Assembly (NCBI GenBank): GCA_017521245.1
Contig: JAFXDI010000018.1
Coordinates: forward strand, 46,940 to 110,939
Length of the DNA stretch: 64,000 nucleotides
Direction: 5' to 3'
DNA from: Bacteroidales bacterium
Lineage (GTDB): Bacteria > Bacteroidota > Bacteroidia > Bacteroidales > G3-4614
The position numbers and the translations under genes were made by a program. The number at the start of each line of letters is the position of its first letter. Position 1 is the first letter of the stretch. Under the pieces are notes generated by a model. That model saw only the letters and a program-made list of their open reading frames with translations, was not told where the DNA came from and searched no databases. Shown here in pieces: positions 1-9,558 of the stretch.

Positions 1-670
1 TATTTTTTTGTAAAGTTTTATATTTGGTTAATGCAAATTGACCATTTTCTTTATCAGATGTAGAGTAAACGTGATGCACGCTATTTTCTGCCAAATACGA
101 AGATATTTCACCCTCAGCAGGATCAATATGCCCACTTATAACAGCCACGTATCTGCGATCAAGAACCATCTCATTCCATGAGCGTTGTAGCTTAAATTGC
201 ACCTCTTCTGATTTAGCAAACATAATCAGACCTGAGGTGTCGCGGTCTAAACGGTGAATAACAAAAAGCTTAGCCGATGGATTATCCTCTTTTAGATAGT
301 CACTCAAAATATGATAAGCAGTCTTCTCTTTAATTCTATCCGAAGATACAGAGAGTAAACCATAACCTTTGTTAGCAACTATAATATATTCATCTTCATA
401 GACAATTTTGATTCTGTTGTTTTTGAATACTTTAAATCCCTTCTCAAAGTTAATTAAAACCCTGTCGCCGGGAGCAAGAGGAGCATCAAATGCAGTTTCG
501 GGGTTACCGTTAATTGCAACTTGTCGGTGCGACAACCAACTTTTTACAGTAGTTTTACTTTTGTCAGAATAAGTCTTAAATAGGTAACTAAGTAACGAAT
601 CAACCTCTGTTACAATTGTTGTGTTAGTTGTATTCTTAGGTTTTGCACCCTTATTCCTTTTTATTCTCAT
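1..670 (-). CDS. RluA-family RNA pseudouridine synthase with S4 domain (C-terminus cut by window edge)
   Basis: The frame is open from an ATG at 670 on the minus strand to base 1, so the C-terminus lies outside the window. The roughly 220 visible residues begin with a basic tail, then an S4-like RNA-binding segment (about residues 20-75, including SWLSHRQVAING), then the catalytic domain with the RluA signature HRLDRDTSG, whose first Asp is the catalytic residue. Enzymes of this family convert uridine to pseudouridine in 23S rRNA or tRNA. The exact target cannot be read from sequence. The gene is divergent from psd; its upstream region holds a near-perfect hairpin at 738-764 and a TAnnTTTG-like box (reverse strand 801-808). 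Confidence 0.93.
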   Translation of the reverse strand, partial: MRIKRNKGAKPKNTTNTTIVTEVDSLLSYLFKTYSDKSKTTVKSWLSHRQVAINGNPETAFDAPLAPGDRVLINFEKGFKVFKNNRIKIVYEDEYIIVANKGYGLLSVSSDRIKEKTAYHILSDYLKEDNPSAKLFVIHRLDRDTSGLIMFAKSEEVQFKLQRSWNEMVLDRRYVAVISGHIDPAEGEISSYLAENSVHHVYSTSDKENGQFALTKYKTLQKN

Positions 671-737
671 TATATGAAAATTATAATTAAAAATTCAGTA
701 GATTTTAAAGTTTTCTCCTGCCAAATGCAAACAGGGA

Positions 738-764
738 GCATAACTAAACTTGTTTGAGTTATGC
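738..764 (-). other. Hairpin in the probable 5' leader of the pseudouridine synthase gene
   Basis: GCATAACT (738-745) pairs with AGTTATGC (757-764), and the intervening bases extend the stem (AAAC/GTTT) around a short TTG loop. There is no U-run on either side, so it is not an ordinary terminator. A second small hairpin, GCAGAAG/CTTCTGC, sits at 784-801. The function is unknown; the rest of the 671-960 gap shows nothing else. Confidence 0.4.
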
Positions 765-962
765 CGAGGTGTTGTCTATTTTCGCAGAAGTTATCTTCTG
801 CAAAATTACAAAAAAATATGATAAGAGTAGTAAAAAATATATACTACATTAAAGATATCTACTATAACTTTATTAATAGCATATTGTGATAATTTATTAC
901 TAAGCAAAAGTTGTTAAAATCAAATTTAAATTTTAAATATTTTTTTCAAAAATAGTTTCTTG

Positions 963-993
963 TTGACAATTTAAAAAAAAATTATTACTTTTG
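963..993 (+). promoter_or_regulatory. Bacteroidetes-type promoter for psd-pssA
   Basis: TTG at 963-965 is followed after 20 bases by TACTTTTG at 986-993, matching the Bacteroidetes sigma consensus TTTG-N19-21-TAnnTTTG. This puts transcription start near 1000, about 80 bases ahead of the psd start codon. Confidence 0.65.
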
Positions 994-1078
994 TTTTTGA
1001 TATATATATTTACGACTAAGAGGTTTGTCCCTTTTATTAAGTAAATATATTTGTATAAACTGAAATTAACACAGAAAT

Positions 1079-1768
1079 ATGAGAGTAAAAATTCATAAAA
1101 TTCATCGAGAAGGTAGGGGAATTTTAATAACATTGTTTTTGATATTGGCACTATTAAATGTTGCGTCTTATTATGTTATACAAACCCAGTGGATATTCAT
1201 ATTTCTTTTATCGTTTTCGGTATTGTTATTCTTAGTAGTTCTAAATTTCTTTCGATCTCCGCGAAGAGTATATCCGGGATATTTCAACGAAGAACGCGAT
1301 GTAATAGCATCTGCCGATGGTGTTATTGTTGCAGTTGAGGAGGTAATGGAAAATGAATATTTCAAGGATAAAAGAATTCAAGTTTCAATTTTTATGAACT
1401 TGTTTAATGTTCATGCCAATTGGTTCCCTGTAGCAGGAAAAGTATTGCATGTAGGACATCAAAATGGCCGATTTATGTCAGCATACCTACCAAAGTCAAG
1501 TACTGAGAATGAACGTTCAACAATCGTGATAGAGATGCCAAATGGCGAACAGGTATTAGCACGTCAAATAGCAGGTGCATGTGCAAGACGCATTGTTACA
1601 TACGCCGAAGTTGGAGATGAGTGTTCAATAGATGAACACATGGGATTTATTAAATTTGGCTCAAGAGTAGATCTATTTCTCCCATTAAATACTGAGGTCT
1701 TTGTTAAAATAGGAGACAAGACAGTAGGAGGTATCACCAAAATAGCACAATTACCCTTTGTAGAATAA
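1079..1768 (+). CDS. psd: Phosphatidylserine decarboxylase proenzyme (short type)
   Basis: This 229-residue enzyme decarboxylates phosphatidylserine to phosphatidylethanolamine at the inner membrane. It has two N-terminal membrane segments (about 15-35 and 38-57), the NVH motif of the family (110-112), and the self-cleavage site FGSRVD, where Gly194-Ser195 would be processed to give the pyruvoyl group. The length fits the short Psd class common in Bacteroidetes. It is followed after 11 bases by pssA, which makes its substrate, so the two form a phosphatidylethanolamine operon. The ATG at 1079 gives the expected N-terminus and lies behind a good promoter. Confidence 0.95.
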   Translation: MRVKIHKIHREGRGILITLFLILALLNVASYYVIQTQWIFIFLLSFSVLLFLVVLNFFRSPRRVYPGYFNEERDVIASADGVIVAVEEVMENEYFKDKRIQVSIFMNLFNVHANWFPVAGKVLHVGHQNGRFMSAYLPKSSTENERSTIVIEMPNGEQVLARQIAGACARRIVTYAEVGDECSIDEHMGFIKFGSRVDLFLPLNTEVFVKIGDKTVGGITKIAQLPFVE

Positions 1769-1779
1769 TTCTTTAAAAT

Positions 1780-2511
1780 ATGATTTCGATAAAAAAACAT
1801 ATACCCAATAGTATTACATGCTTAAATCTATTGAGTGGTTGTTTGGCATGTATGTTTGCATTTAAAGGATATGCAAACGCTCAATATGTATATCTTGCAG
1901 GAATGTTAATTTGTGCCGCAGCAGTATTTGACTTTTTAGATGGATTTGCTGCAAGATTACTAAAAGCATACTCTCCAATGGGCAAAGAACTTGACTCTTT
2001 GGCAGACTTAATAAGTTTTGGATTTGCACCGGGAGTAATATCAATGCAAATAGCAAATATTATCATTCCTCCCACATATACCGAATGGTGGTTTGAGGCA
2101 TTACCATATTTTGCATTTGCTATACCGGTTTTTGCAGGATTGCGATTAGCAAAATTTAATATTGATACTCGCCAAACAACTTCGTTTATAGGTTTGCCAG
2201 TACCTGCAAATGCACTATTTTGGATCGGATTATACACCCTAACTGCAAAATACGAATGGATGGAGTGTATATATTTATGGGTAGCAATGGTTATCTTGTT
2301 CTCGTATATGATGATTTCAGAGATACCGATGTTCTCACTTAAATTTTCAAACTTAAAGTTAAAAGAGAATCTCGTTAGATATATACTTATAGTAGCTACA
2401 ATATTATTTGTCGTATTTATGGGTTATGCAGGTTTGGCGCCAACAATTCTCTTCTATATCATCCTATCAATAGTCCAAAACAGTATATCAAAGAGACAAA
2501 CTGCTATATAA
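1780..2511 (+). CDS. pssA: CDP-diacylglycerol--serine O-phosphatidyltransferase
   Basis: This 243-residue polytopic membrane protein transfers phosphatidyl from CDP-diacylglycerol to serine. The CDP-alcohol phosphotransferase signature is complete: D54-G55, R59, G68, D72 and D76, with the standard spacing for metal and CDP binding. Hydrophobic segments fill the rest of the protein. The gene starts 11 bases after psd, its pathway successor, and is followed by a small membrane protein, a Bacteroidales arrangement. Confidence 0.95.
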   Translation: MISIKKHIPNSITCLNLLSGCLACMFAFKGYANAQYVYLAGMLICAAAVFDFLDGFAARLLKAYSPMGKELDSLADLISFGFAPGVISMQIANIIIPPTYTEWWFEALPYFAFAIPVFAGLRLAKFNIDTRQTTSFIGLPVPANALFWIGLYTLTAKYEWMECIYLWVAMVILFSYMMISEIPMFSLKFSNLKLKENLVRYILIVATILFVVFMGYAGLAPTILFYIILSIVQNSISKRQTAI

Positions 2512-2588
2512 TCACAGGCATACTTTTTGAATAATATTTTGTGGATTGATTAAACGGAAAAATTTCGTTAACATAAAGTTGAAAAGAG

Positions 2589-2822
2589 ATGCATATATTA
2601 TTATTGTGGATACTAATACCAATCCTTATCGTTCTTTTTATTGTATTAATGATCGCAGGGAATGTAATAAGGTTTATATTTAGTGGATTCAGATTTAAAA
2701 GAAAAAATAAGAATACAAATAACCCAGAAGGAAGAACATATACCTCCTTTGAAAAGAGATCAAAAGTCTTTGGAGCAAATGAAGGAGAGTATGTCGATTT
2801 TGAAGAGATTAAAGATAAATAA
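2589..2822 (+). CDS. Small membrane protein, DUF4834-like
   Basis: A 77-residue protein with one N-terminal transmembrane helix (about residues 3-33), a basic stretch (FKRKNKN) and a polar tail ending in EGEYVDFEEIKD. The tail resembles the DUF4834 family, which I recall downstream of pssA in Bacteroides. No catalytic motif is visible. It is probably co-transcribed with psd-pssA (77-base gap). Function is unknown. Confidence 0.7.
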   Translation: MHILLLWILIPILIVLFIVLMIAGNVIRFIFSGFRFKRKNKNTNNPEGRTYTSFEKRSKVFGANEGEYVDFEEIKDK

Positions 2823-2917
2823 CCTCTTATAGTTGATGAAACTGACATAATGTCATATTGTAAATATAATACTATATAATTATTTATAAAAAGGATATAT
2901 AATTAAAATAATTTACT

Positions 2918-2925
2918 TATCTTTG
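2918..2925 (+). promoter_or_regulatory. -7 element of the his operon promoter
   Basis: TATCTTTG matches TAnnTTTG exactly and is followed by GCAAAA. Transcription would start near 2932, a few bases before the leader peptide. No clear TTTG box lies about 20 bases upstream, so only the -7 part is supported. Confidence 0.55.
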
Positions 2926-2944
2926 CAAAAGATTAATAATGATA

Positions 2945-2992
2945 ATGAAATTGACACAAATACATACACATCATCACCATCTTAACTCATAA
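2945..2992 (+). CDS. hisL: Histidine operon leader peptide
   Basis: This short frame codes 15 residues, MKLTQIHTHHHHLNS, with five His codons among residues 7-12 (H-T-H-H-H-H), then TAA. An in-frame ATG at 2939 could add two residues. It lies directly between the his promoter and a terminator hairpin, just ahead of hisG. Such a His run in a short leader is the hallmark of ribosome-mediated attenuation: low charged tRNA-His stalls the ribosome on these codons. Confidence 0.9.
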   Translation: MKLTQIHTHHHHLNS

Positions 2993-2995
2993 ATG

Positions 2996-3066
2996 AGGTA
3001 AGCTCTATGGTATGTGTATATATACTAATAAAACAGATAGGCTTACTTAGGTAAGCCTATTTTATT
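2996..3066 (+). promoter_or_regulatory. his transcription attenuator: antiterminator and terminator arms
   Basis: The terminator is ATAGGCTTAC (3037-3046) pairing with GTAAGCCTAT (3051-3060) around a 4-base loop, followed by TTTATT. The segment AGGTAAGC at 2996-3003 is nearly identical to the right arm and can pair with the left arm at 3041-3048 (8 pairs, one G-U), which would prevent the terminator. The competing segment begins four bases after the leader stop codon. A ribosome that finishes the leader therefore covers it (termination), while one stalled on the His codons leaves it free (read-through). Confidence 0.88.
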
Positions 3067-3107
3067 ATCAGATAAATGAAAATAAAATTAATTAAATACA
3101 TACAGAT

Positions 3108-3959
3108 ATGTTAAGAATTGCAGTACAATCAAAAGGACGTCTTTATGACGAAACAATGGAGCTATTAGCGGAATCAGGAATAAAATTCTCATCATCAAAA
3201 AGAACATTGTTAGTTCCATCTCGTAAATTTCCAATGGAGGCACTTTTCCTTCGTGACGATGATATCCCAGAGTCAGTAGCATCAGGAATAGCAGATATAG
3301 GAATTGTAGGATTAAATGAATATTTAGAGAAGGCAAAAGATGCTGATATAGTAAAGAATTTAGGATTTAGTAAATGCCGTTTGTCATTGGCAATACCCAA
3401 AGATGTTGATTATAAAGGTATCGAGTGGTTTAATGGAAAGAAAATAGCAACATCATACCCGGTAATACTACAAAAGTTCTTAAACGAAAAAGGCATTACA
3501 GCCGATATTCATGTTATTACAGGATCGGTTGAAATTGCACCGGGTATCGGATTAGCAGATGCAATATTTGATATAGTAAGTTCAGGAAGCACATTGGTAA
3601 GCAATCATCTAAAAGAGGTAGAGATTATAATTGAATCTGATGCAGTATTAATTGCCAACAAGAAACTTTCAGCCGAGAAGAGAGAGATTCTTGATGAGTT
3701 ATTGTTCCGTATTGAGGCAGTACAAGCAGCAGAAGACAAAAAATATGTATTAATGAACGTACCAAATGCCTCATTAGATAAAGTATTAGAGGTATTACCC
3801 GGAATAAAAAGTCCAACAGTTACACCACTTGCAAACTCAGAGTGGAGTTCAGTAAGTACAGTATTACCCGAGAAAATATTCTGGGAGATAATAAACAAAC
3901 TAAAAGCATCGGGAGCAGAAGGAATACTTGTTCTTGATATAGAAAAAATGGTATTATAA
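3108..3959 (+). CDS. hisG: ATP phosphoribosyltransferase, long form
   Basis: HisG catalyses the first step of histidine synthesis, joining ATP and PRPP. At 283 residues it is the long, homohexameric form. It has an N-terminal catalytic part opening with LRIAVQSKGRLYDETM and a C-terminal regulatory domain (about 210-283) of the kind that binds histidine for feedback inhibition. The phosphate-binding stretch DIVSSGSTL is near residue 150. It is the first gene of hisGDCB, two bases before hisD, and is controlled by the leader attenuator upstream. Confidence 0.97.
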   Translation: MLRIAVQSKGRLYDETMELLAESGIKFSSSKRTLLVPSRKFPMEALFLRDDDIPESVASGIADIGIVGLNEYLEKAKDADIVKNLGFSKCRLSLAIPKDVDYKGIEWFNGKKIATSYPVILQKFLNEKGITADIHVITGSVEIAPGIGLADAIFDIVSSGSTLVSNHLKEVEIIIESDAVLIANKKLSAEKREILDELLFRIEAVQAAEDKKYVLMNVPNASLDKVLEVLPGIKSPTVTPLANSEWSSVSTVLPEKIFWEIINKLKASGAEGILVLDIEKMVL

Positions 3960-3961
3960 TT

Positions 3962-5239
3962 ATGAAGATTATAAACAACCCACCCCGCCAAGATTGGAAA
4001 GAGTTGACTCGCCGTCCAGAGTTGGACACAATAAGCCTTCATGGAATTGTTGGGGAGATATTATCCGAAATTAAGAAACAAGGTAATAGTGCAGTACGCA
4101 AATATGTTGCTAAGTTTCAGGGAGTAGAACTTGATGATTTTGCTGTAACCAGAGAAGAGTTTGAGGAGGCAGAGCAACAAGTTGCACCCGAACTCAAAGC
4201 CGCTATATTAAAGGCAAAAGAGAATATCGAACATTTTCACGCTGCACAAAAATTTGGTGGAGTAAAAGTTGAGACAACACCAGGCGTTGTGTGTTGGCAA
4301 AAGAGTGTGCCTATTGATAGAGTAGGACTATATGTTCCTGGAGGAACAGCACCACTATTCTCAACAGTATTGATGTTGGCACTACCCGCAAAAATAGCAG
4401 GATGCGAAAATATAATAATGTGTTCGCCTTGTAATAAAGAGGGTAAAGTAAATCCGGCAACACTCTATGCCGCAAAAGTTGCAGGAGTAACTAATTTCTA
4501 TAAATTAGGAGGAGTACAGGCCATAGGAGCAATGGCATACGGAACAGAAACAATACCAAATGTATATAAGATATTCGGTCCGGGAAATCAATATGTAACT
4601 GCTGCTAAGCAATTGGTAAGTCTAAGTGGAGTAGGAATAGATATGCCGGCAGGACCATCAGAGGTTGAGATACTTGCCGATGAAACAGCAAATCCACAAT
4701 ATGTAGCATCCGACTTCTTATCACAAGCCGAGCATGGAGTTGATAGTCAATCAATCTTGGTAACAACCGATAATACTTTGGCAGAAAAAGTATTAGTTGC
4801 AATAGAGGAGCAAAAAGAGTTGTTGCCACGTAAAGATATTGTAGAACAATCACTTCAAAACAGTTTGGTATTTGTTTTTGATAATATTACAGATGCAATT
4901 GATTTTACAAACGAGTATGCACCTGAACACCTTATAATCTCTTGTAAAGATTATAATGCAATAGGCGAAAAGATTAAAAATGCAGGCTCTGTATTTTTAG
5001 GACCATATACCCCTGAGAGCGCAGGAGACTATGCCTCAGGAACAAACCACACACTGCCAACAAGTGGTTATGCAAAAGGATATAACGGAGTAAATTTAGA
5101 TAGTTTTAATCGTAAGATAACCTATCAAGAGATTACACAAGAAGGCCTAAAGAACTTAGGAGCAACCATTGAGATTATGGCAGCAAACGAAAGTTTGGAT
5201 GCTCATAAAAATGCTGTATCAATAAGGTTAAAAGATTAA
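3962..5239 (+). CDS. hisD: Histidinol dehydrogenase
   Basis: This 425-residue enzyme oxidises L-histidinol to histidine in two NAD-dependent steps. Recognisable stretches are VGLYVPGGTAPLFSTVLM (near 117), GPGNQYVTAAKQLV, the zinc-site region SQAEHGVDSQ and the C-terminal active-site block ASGTNHTLPTSGYA. Length is normal for the family. It lies between hisG (2-base gap) and hisC (3-base gap) in a tightly packed operon. Confidence 0.97.
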   Translation: MKIINNPPRQDWKELTRRPELDTISLHGIVGEILSEIKKQGNSAVRKYVAKFQGVELDDFAVTREEFEEAEQQVAPELKAAILKAKENIEHFHAAQKFGGVKVETTPGVVCWQKSVPIDRVGLYVPGGTAPLFSTVLMLALPAKIAGCENIIMCSPCNKEGKVNPATLYAAKVAGVTNFYKLGGVQAIGAMAYGTETIPNVYKIFGPGNQYVTAAKQLVSLSGVGIDMPAGPSEVEILADETANPQYVASDFLSQAEHGVDSQSILVTTDNTLAEKVLVAIEEQKELLPRKDIVEQSLQNSLVFVFDNITDAIDFTNEYAPEHLIISCKDYNAIGEKIKNAGSVFLGPYTPESAGDYASGTNHTLPTSGYAKGYNGVNLDSFNRKITYQEITQEGLKNLGATIEIMAANESLDAHKNAVSIRLKD

Positions 5240-5242
5240 GCA

Positions 5243-6280
5243 ATGAAAGAACTAAAAACATTAGTACGCAAGAATATATATAGTTTAAAGCCCTATTCAT
5301 CTGCACGAAACGAGTTTAAGGGAGAGGCTTCAATATTTATCGATGCCAACGAAAATCCATACGATACACCATATAACAGATACCCCGATCCATTACAACT
5401 GCAAGTAAAGGATAAGATCTCAAAATTAAAAGGAGTAGCAGTTGAAAATATATTCTTGGGAGTAGGAAGTGACGAGCCAATCGATTTGTTATATCGTATC
5501 TTTTGTGAGCCACAAACCGACAATGTAGTATCACTTGAACCAACTTACGGAATGTATTCAGTATGTGCCGATATAAACAACGTAGAGTATCGCAAAGTAT
5601 CACTAAAAGCAGACTATCAATTTAGTGCTGAAGATTTACTATCAGCCACCGATGAAAATAGCAAGATAATATGGCTATGCTCTCCAAACAATCCAACAGG
5701 AAATGCACTAAACCCAATAGAGGTAGAAAAAGTATTGCAAAACTTTCAAGGTATAGTAGTATTAGATGAAGCGTACATCGATTTCTCATCGCAACCATCC
5801 TATCTGCAAAAACTAAAAGAGTACCCCAATATGGTTGTGTTACAAACATTCTCAAAAGCGTGGGGCAGTGCAGGAGTACGTTTGGGAATGGCATTTGCAT
5901 CACCCGATATAATATCAATATTCAACAAAGTAAAATACCCATATAACGTAAACATATTAACACAACGTTATGCCATAAAATTGTTGGATAATTTTGCATC
6001 AGTTGAAAAAAAGGTAAACGAGATACTTAAGAACAGAGATAAACTTGTAAAATCACTCTCAAAAGTAAAGTGTATAACAGAGATATACCCAACCGATGCA
6101 AACTTTGTGCTCGTAAAAACAACCGATGCCGATGCAATATACAACTATCTTATAAATAAAGGAATAGTAGCCCGTAATCGTAATGGAATAACCTTATGCG
6201 ATAACTGTATAAGAATAACAGTCGGGACAGCCGTAGAGAACAAGCAAGTAATATCGGCATTAAAATCATACAAAAAATAG
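5243..6280 (+). CDS. hisC: Histidinol-phosphate aminotransferase
   Basis: A fold type I PLP enzyme of 345 residues that makes histidinol phosphate from imidazole acetol phosphate and glutamate. Visible landmarks are SPNNPTGN (147-154), the PLP-pairing Asp in [10 protein letters not shown] (near 175) and the Schiff-base lysine K205 in [15 protein letters not shown]. Third gene of hisGDCB, three bases after hisD and nine before hisB. Confidence 0.97.
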   Translation: MKELKTLVRKNIYSLKPYSSARNEFKGEASIFIDANENPYDTPYNRYPDPLQLQVKDKISKLKGVAVENIFLGVGSDEPIDLLYRIFCEPQTDNVVSLEPTYGMYSVCADINNVEYRKVSLKADYQFSAEDLLSATDENSKIIWLCSPNNPTGNALNPIEVEKVLQNFQGIVVLDEAYIDFSSQPSYLQKLKEYPNMVVLQTFSKAWGSAGVRLGMAFASPDIISIFNKVKYPYNVNILTQRYAIKLLDNFASVEKKVNEILKNRDKLVKSLSKVKCITEIYPTDANFVLVKTTDADAIYNYLINKGIVARNRNGITLCDNCIRITVGTAVENKQVISALKSYKK

Positions 6281-6289
6281 ACACCCTAT

Positions 6290-7420
6290 ATGAAGAAAGC
6301 ACTATTCATTGATCGCGACGGAACATTAGTAGTAGAGCCACCCGTTGATTATCAATTAGACTCGCTCGAGAAACTTGAGTTTATGCCCAAAGTATTTCGT
6401 AATCTGTCGTTAATCAGAGAACGATTAGATTATGAATTTGTAATAGTCTCAAACCAAGACGGATTAGGAACAGACTCATTCCCAACAGAAACATTCCTGC
6501 CCCCACAAAATAAAATGTTACAAGCATTTAAAAATGAAGGAGTAGAGTTTGAAGATATATTAATAGACCCCTCGTTCCCACATGAAAACAAACCAACCCG
6601 AAAACCCGGAACAGGAATGATGGGAAAATATATGACAGGAGAGTACAACCTTGCTGAGTCTTATGTAATAGGTGATAGAGTAACAGATGTAATGCTTGCC
6701 AAAAATCTTGGAGCAAAAGCAATACTATTAGCACCAACAAAAGAGGAGGGAGAAGTAAAACTAAAAGAGAAAAATCTCGAGGAGGTATGTTCACTTGTAG
6801 CAACATCGTGGGATCAAATATCAGCCTACCTGATAGCAGGAGAGCGAGTAGTAGAAGTCTCTCGAAAAACATCTGAAACAGACATATATGTAAAGATAAA
6901 TCTTGATGGAACAGGCAAGAGTAGTGTATCAACAGGACTATCATTCTTTGACCATATGCTCGACCAACTCGGACGCCATTCAGGAATGGATGTAACCATA
7001 GTTACAAAAGGAGATTTGAATGTAGATGAACACCACACAATTGAAGATACAGGAATAGCAATAGGAGAGGCACTTCGCAAAGCACTTGGCGATAAACGAG
7101 GAATAAACCGCTATGGCTTTTATCTCCCAATGGACGACTCATTATGTAGTGTAGCCCTCGATTTTGGCGGACGTGCTTGGCTAGTATGGAATGCCGAATT
7201 TAAACGCGAGTATGTAGGGGATATGCCAACCGAGATGTTTATGCACTTCTTCAAATCCTTGTCCGATTCAGCCGCAATGAACCTCAACATAAAAGCCGAA
7301 GGAGTAAACGAACATCACAAAATAGAGGGAATCTTCAAAGCCTTTGCACGAGCAATAAAAATGGCAATCACTCGTGATGTATTAAACGGAGTAATCCCCT
7401 CATCAAAAGGAGTGATTTAG
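6290..7420 (+). CDS. hisB: Bifunctional histidinol-phosphatase / imidazoleglycerol-phosphate dehydratase
   Basis: A fusion of two histidine-pathway enzymes in 376 residues. The N-terminal HAD phosphatase (about 1-165) has the nucleophile motif DRDGT at 8-12. The C-terminal dehydratase (about 178-376) has the duplicated manganese-binding patterns DEHHTIED and NEHHKIEG. It closes the operon, which ends in a strong terminator at 7449-7484. The remaining steps (hisH, hisA, hisF, hisIE) are not in the window and must be encoded elsewhere. Confidence 0.97.
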   Translation: MKKALFIDRDGTLVVEPPVDYQLDSLEKLEFMPKVFRNLSLIRERLDYEFVIVSNQDGLGTDSFPTETFLPPQNKMLQAFKNEGVEFEDILIDPSFPHENKPTRKPGTGMMGKYMTGEYNLAESYVIGDRVTDVMLAKNLGAKAILLAPTKEEGEVKLKEKNLEEVCSLVATSWDQISAYLIAGERVVEVSRKTSETDIYVKINLDGTGKSSVSTGLSFFDHMLDQLGRHSGMDVTIVTKGDLNVDEHHTIEDTGIAIGEALRKALGDKRGINRYGFYLPMDDSLCSVALDFGGRAWLVWNAEFKREYVGDMPTEMFMHFFKSLSDSAAMNLNIKAEGVNEHHKIEGIFKAFARAIKMAITRDVLNGVIPSSKGVI

Positions 7421-7448
7421 GATTTATAAGATATATACTATTAAAATA

Positions 7449-7484
7449 ATGAATGGGCTTACATCATTGTAAGCCCATTCATAT
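7449..7484. terminator. Bidirectional terminator between hisB and the SGNH hydrolase gene
   Basis: GAATGGGCTTAC (7451-7462) and GTAAGCCCATTC (7469-7480) form a perfect 12-pair stem with AT-rich flanks. It lies between convergent genes and can serve both. Confidence 0.85.
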
Positions 7485-7519
7485 TATATAAATTAAATTA
7501 TCAATGTTAGAACAATATT

Positions 7520-9433
7520 TTACAAAATTACTTTTTGAGCATTATTTTCAGTTACTACAATGTATATACCTTTAGGTAAAGTTATTTGAGTAGAGCCATC
7601 TACATATATATCTTTAATAACTTGTCCCGAAAGATTTACAATGCGTAAATTGCCATAGTAATCGTTCATCTCTATTTTGTTACCAGCAATAACCTTAATG
7701 TTGTTAGTTGATATTTTCTCCTCTTCAACTCCTGTAAAATCACACTCTATAAAGTTAGTAAAGGTTTTCCATCCATAGGCAGATTTATAAGCATTAATTG
7801 AACCAATAGGTATGTATACGGGAATAGATTTATTTACGTTATAAAATACATTTTCATCTTTAATTACTGGAGGTAAAGAGGATAATAGACTTATTTCTTT
7901 TAAATTTTTACAATAATAAAATGCGCCTGTATCTATTAATGATATTGATTTGCCTATTATTATTGAGTTTAAAGATGAGTTAAATTCCCATTTATTAATA
8001 ATTGTATCACTATTTGAAATAATATGATTGTATGGTAAAGCTAAAGCCCCACTCAACAAGTTTGCCATACGTTGAAATCCCCTCTCGTTTAGATGCAATC
8101 CATCGAGGGTATATATTCCTCGATTTACAAGTGTGGGTCTTCCTGTTGCCGTGTTGTAATCAAAATCTTGATTATAGTATGGTTCTTTGTCCCAATCAAT
8201 GCCTAACTCCGAGAACATATCGATACAGGGCAAATTGTTTTTATTGGCACACTCTACTATGGCGTTGCGTTTATTAAGCCAATTCTGCGGGTTGTTATAC
8301 TCTGTAAACTGCCAACCCTCTCGATGTTGCGAGGGGAATGTCCCTACCACTATATAGGGGAAACGTTTATCCTCTTTTCTAGAGTTATTTACATTGTAAT
8401 ACTCCGATTTGAGCTTTCGCAATACATAATCGAGCGATTGTATAAAGAGGTAATCTTTACTGCTGGCTTCGCTATTGCTCCACTCTTCGCTTAATGGAAT
8501 CTCCTCTACTAATGGTTGGCTTGATACAGCTCCGAATGTTCCTACATTATCTCCCTTGTCGTTGCCACCAACCATTATATATATAATATCGGCATTGAGA
8601 GATTTTATCTTATTATAGTAATCGGTACTGGCTAATTGTTTTGCATTCCAACCAGGATTGCCTGCGTTTAGCACCTCTGCTCCTGTATATCTCTCTAACC
8701 ACTCTTTAAACCATGGATAGCTATCGGAACATAGGCTTGCTCCATATAGGGCAATTCTATTCTCGGGAGTTAAATTGAATGTGGCTTTTGCTTCAATCTT
8801 TATTGGCAGACTACTCTCTTTCTCCTTTATATACTCTTTTATTTGTGGCGAAGAGTTAATATCGTATGCCGACTGCAAAACATTTCGTGGATAGAAATTT
8901 ATACTTGTGCCTTGCGTCATCAATTCCCAATCGATTACTGCATATAGTTTTAGCTTGTAATTAAAAGATTTATACTCTACTCCGTTCTCCTCATAAAGGA
9001 CATTGGTTAGTGTTAATGTTTCATCTATAACACCGTTCTTCTCCTCCGATAGGGTAAAAAAGAGAATTGAATCTTTTGTATATTGAACATTACCTGCTGC
9101 ATCGCGAATAATATAGTTCTTTCCATCGCGTGTTTCGTATAATGGAGTGTTTATATAAAAGACCAAATTCCAAAAGTTTTGACCTGTTGCTGATGATACC
9201 CTATTACGAGTGATAGACATTATTCTTAAATTCACACTATTGGCAGGTATATCTTCTAAATAGGTATTTACATTTTTGCCCTCTTGCAATTGGTAGATTT
9301 TATTCTCAAAAGAGGAGATATACAACTCTTTAAACAGATTTGAATTCTTATTTGAGTCAATGAATTTTATTGGTTCTAATGCATTTAAATTATAGGAAAT
9401 AATAAAAAGCGATATAATAAATATTCTTCTCAT
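7520..9433 (-). CDS. Secreted SGNH/GDSL hydrolase with BspA-like repeat and T9SS sorting domain
   Basis: A 637-residue exported protein beginning with a signal peptide (about 1-19). Residues about 220-465 carry the SGNH hydrolase blocks: GASLCSDS (nucleophile Ser), NAGNPGWNA, MVGGNDKG, and the catalytic Asp-His pair in DGLHLNERG. After this comes one BspA-type leucine-rich segment (about 478-560, with SISLIDTGAFYYCKNLKEIS). The last 70 residues look like a type IX secretion sorting domain, ending in LPKGIYIVVTENNAQKVIL. The likely role is an esterase or deacetylase acting on polysaccharide at the cell surface. The substrate is not readable. It converges on hisB. Confidence 0.85.
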   Translation of the reverse strand: MRRIFIISLFIISYNLNALEPIKFIDSNKNSNLFKELYISSFENKIYQLQEGKNVNTYLEDIPANSVNLRIMSITRNRVSSATGQNFWNLVFYINTPLYETRDGKNYIIRDAAGNVQYTKDSILFFTLSEEKNGVIDETLTLTNVLYEENGVEYKSFNYKLKLYAVIDWELMTQGTSINFYPRNVLQSAYDINSSPQIKEYIKEKESSLPIKIEAKATFNLTPENRIALYGASLCSDSYPWFKEWLERYTGAEVLNAGNPGWNAKQLASTDYYNKIKSLNADIIYIMVGGNDKGDNVGTFGAVSSQPLVEEIPLSEEWSNSEASSKDYLFIQSLDYVLRKLKSEYYNVNNSRKEDKRFPYIVVGTFPSQHREGWQFTEYNNPQNWLNKRNAIVECANKNNLPCIDMFSELGIDWDKEPYYNQDFDYNTATGRPTLVNRGIYTLDGLHLNERGFQRMANLLSGALALPYNHIISNSDTIINKWEFNSSLNSIIIGKSISLIDTGAFYYCKNLKEISLLSSLPPVIKDENVFYNVNKSIPVYIPIGSINAYKSAYGWKTFTNFIECDFTGVEEEKISTNNIKVIAGNKIEMNDYYGNLRIVNLSGQVIKDIYVDGSTQITLPKGIYIVVTENNAQKVIL

Positions 9434-9558
9434 ATCATTATTTTAAAATATAGTAGCTTATTCATGTCCTATATATAAATCTGATATTATGATAAACAAC
9501 TACATTCTCAAATACTATTTAAGAAGTATATTTGTTTTATTCTTTTCAGTCTTATTTA

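Noticed and set aside
933..1151. Minus-strand frame of 72 codons overlapping the psd promoter and start
   Set aside because: It overlaps a well-supported promoter and gene start, and its product is a low-complexity, AT-driven string.
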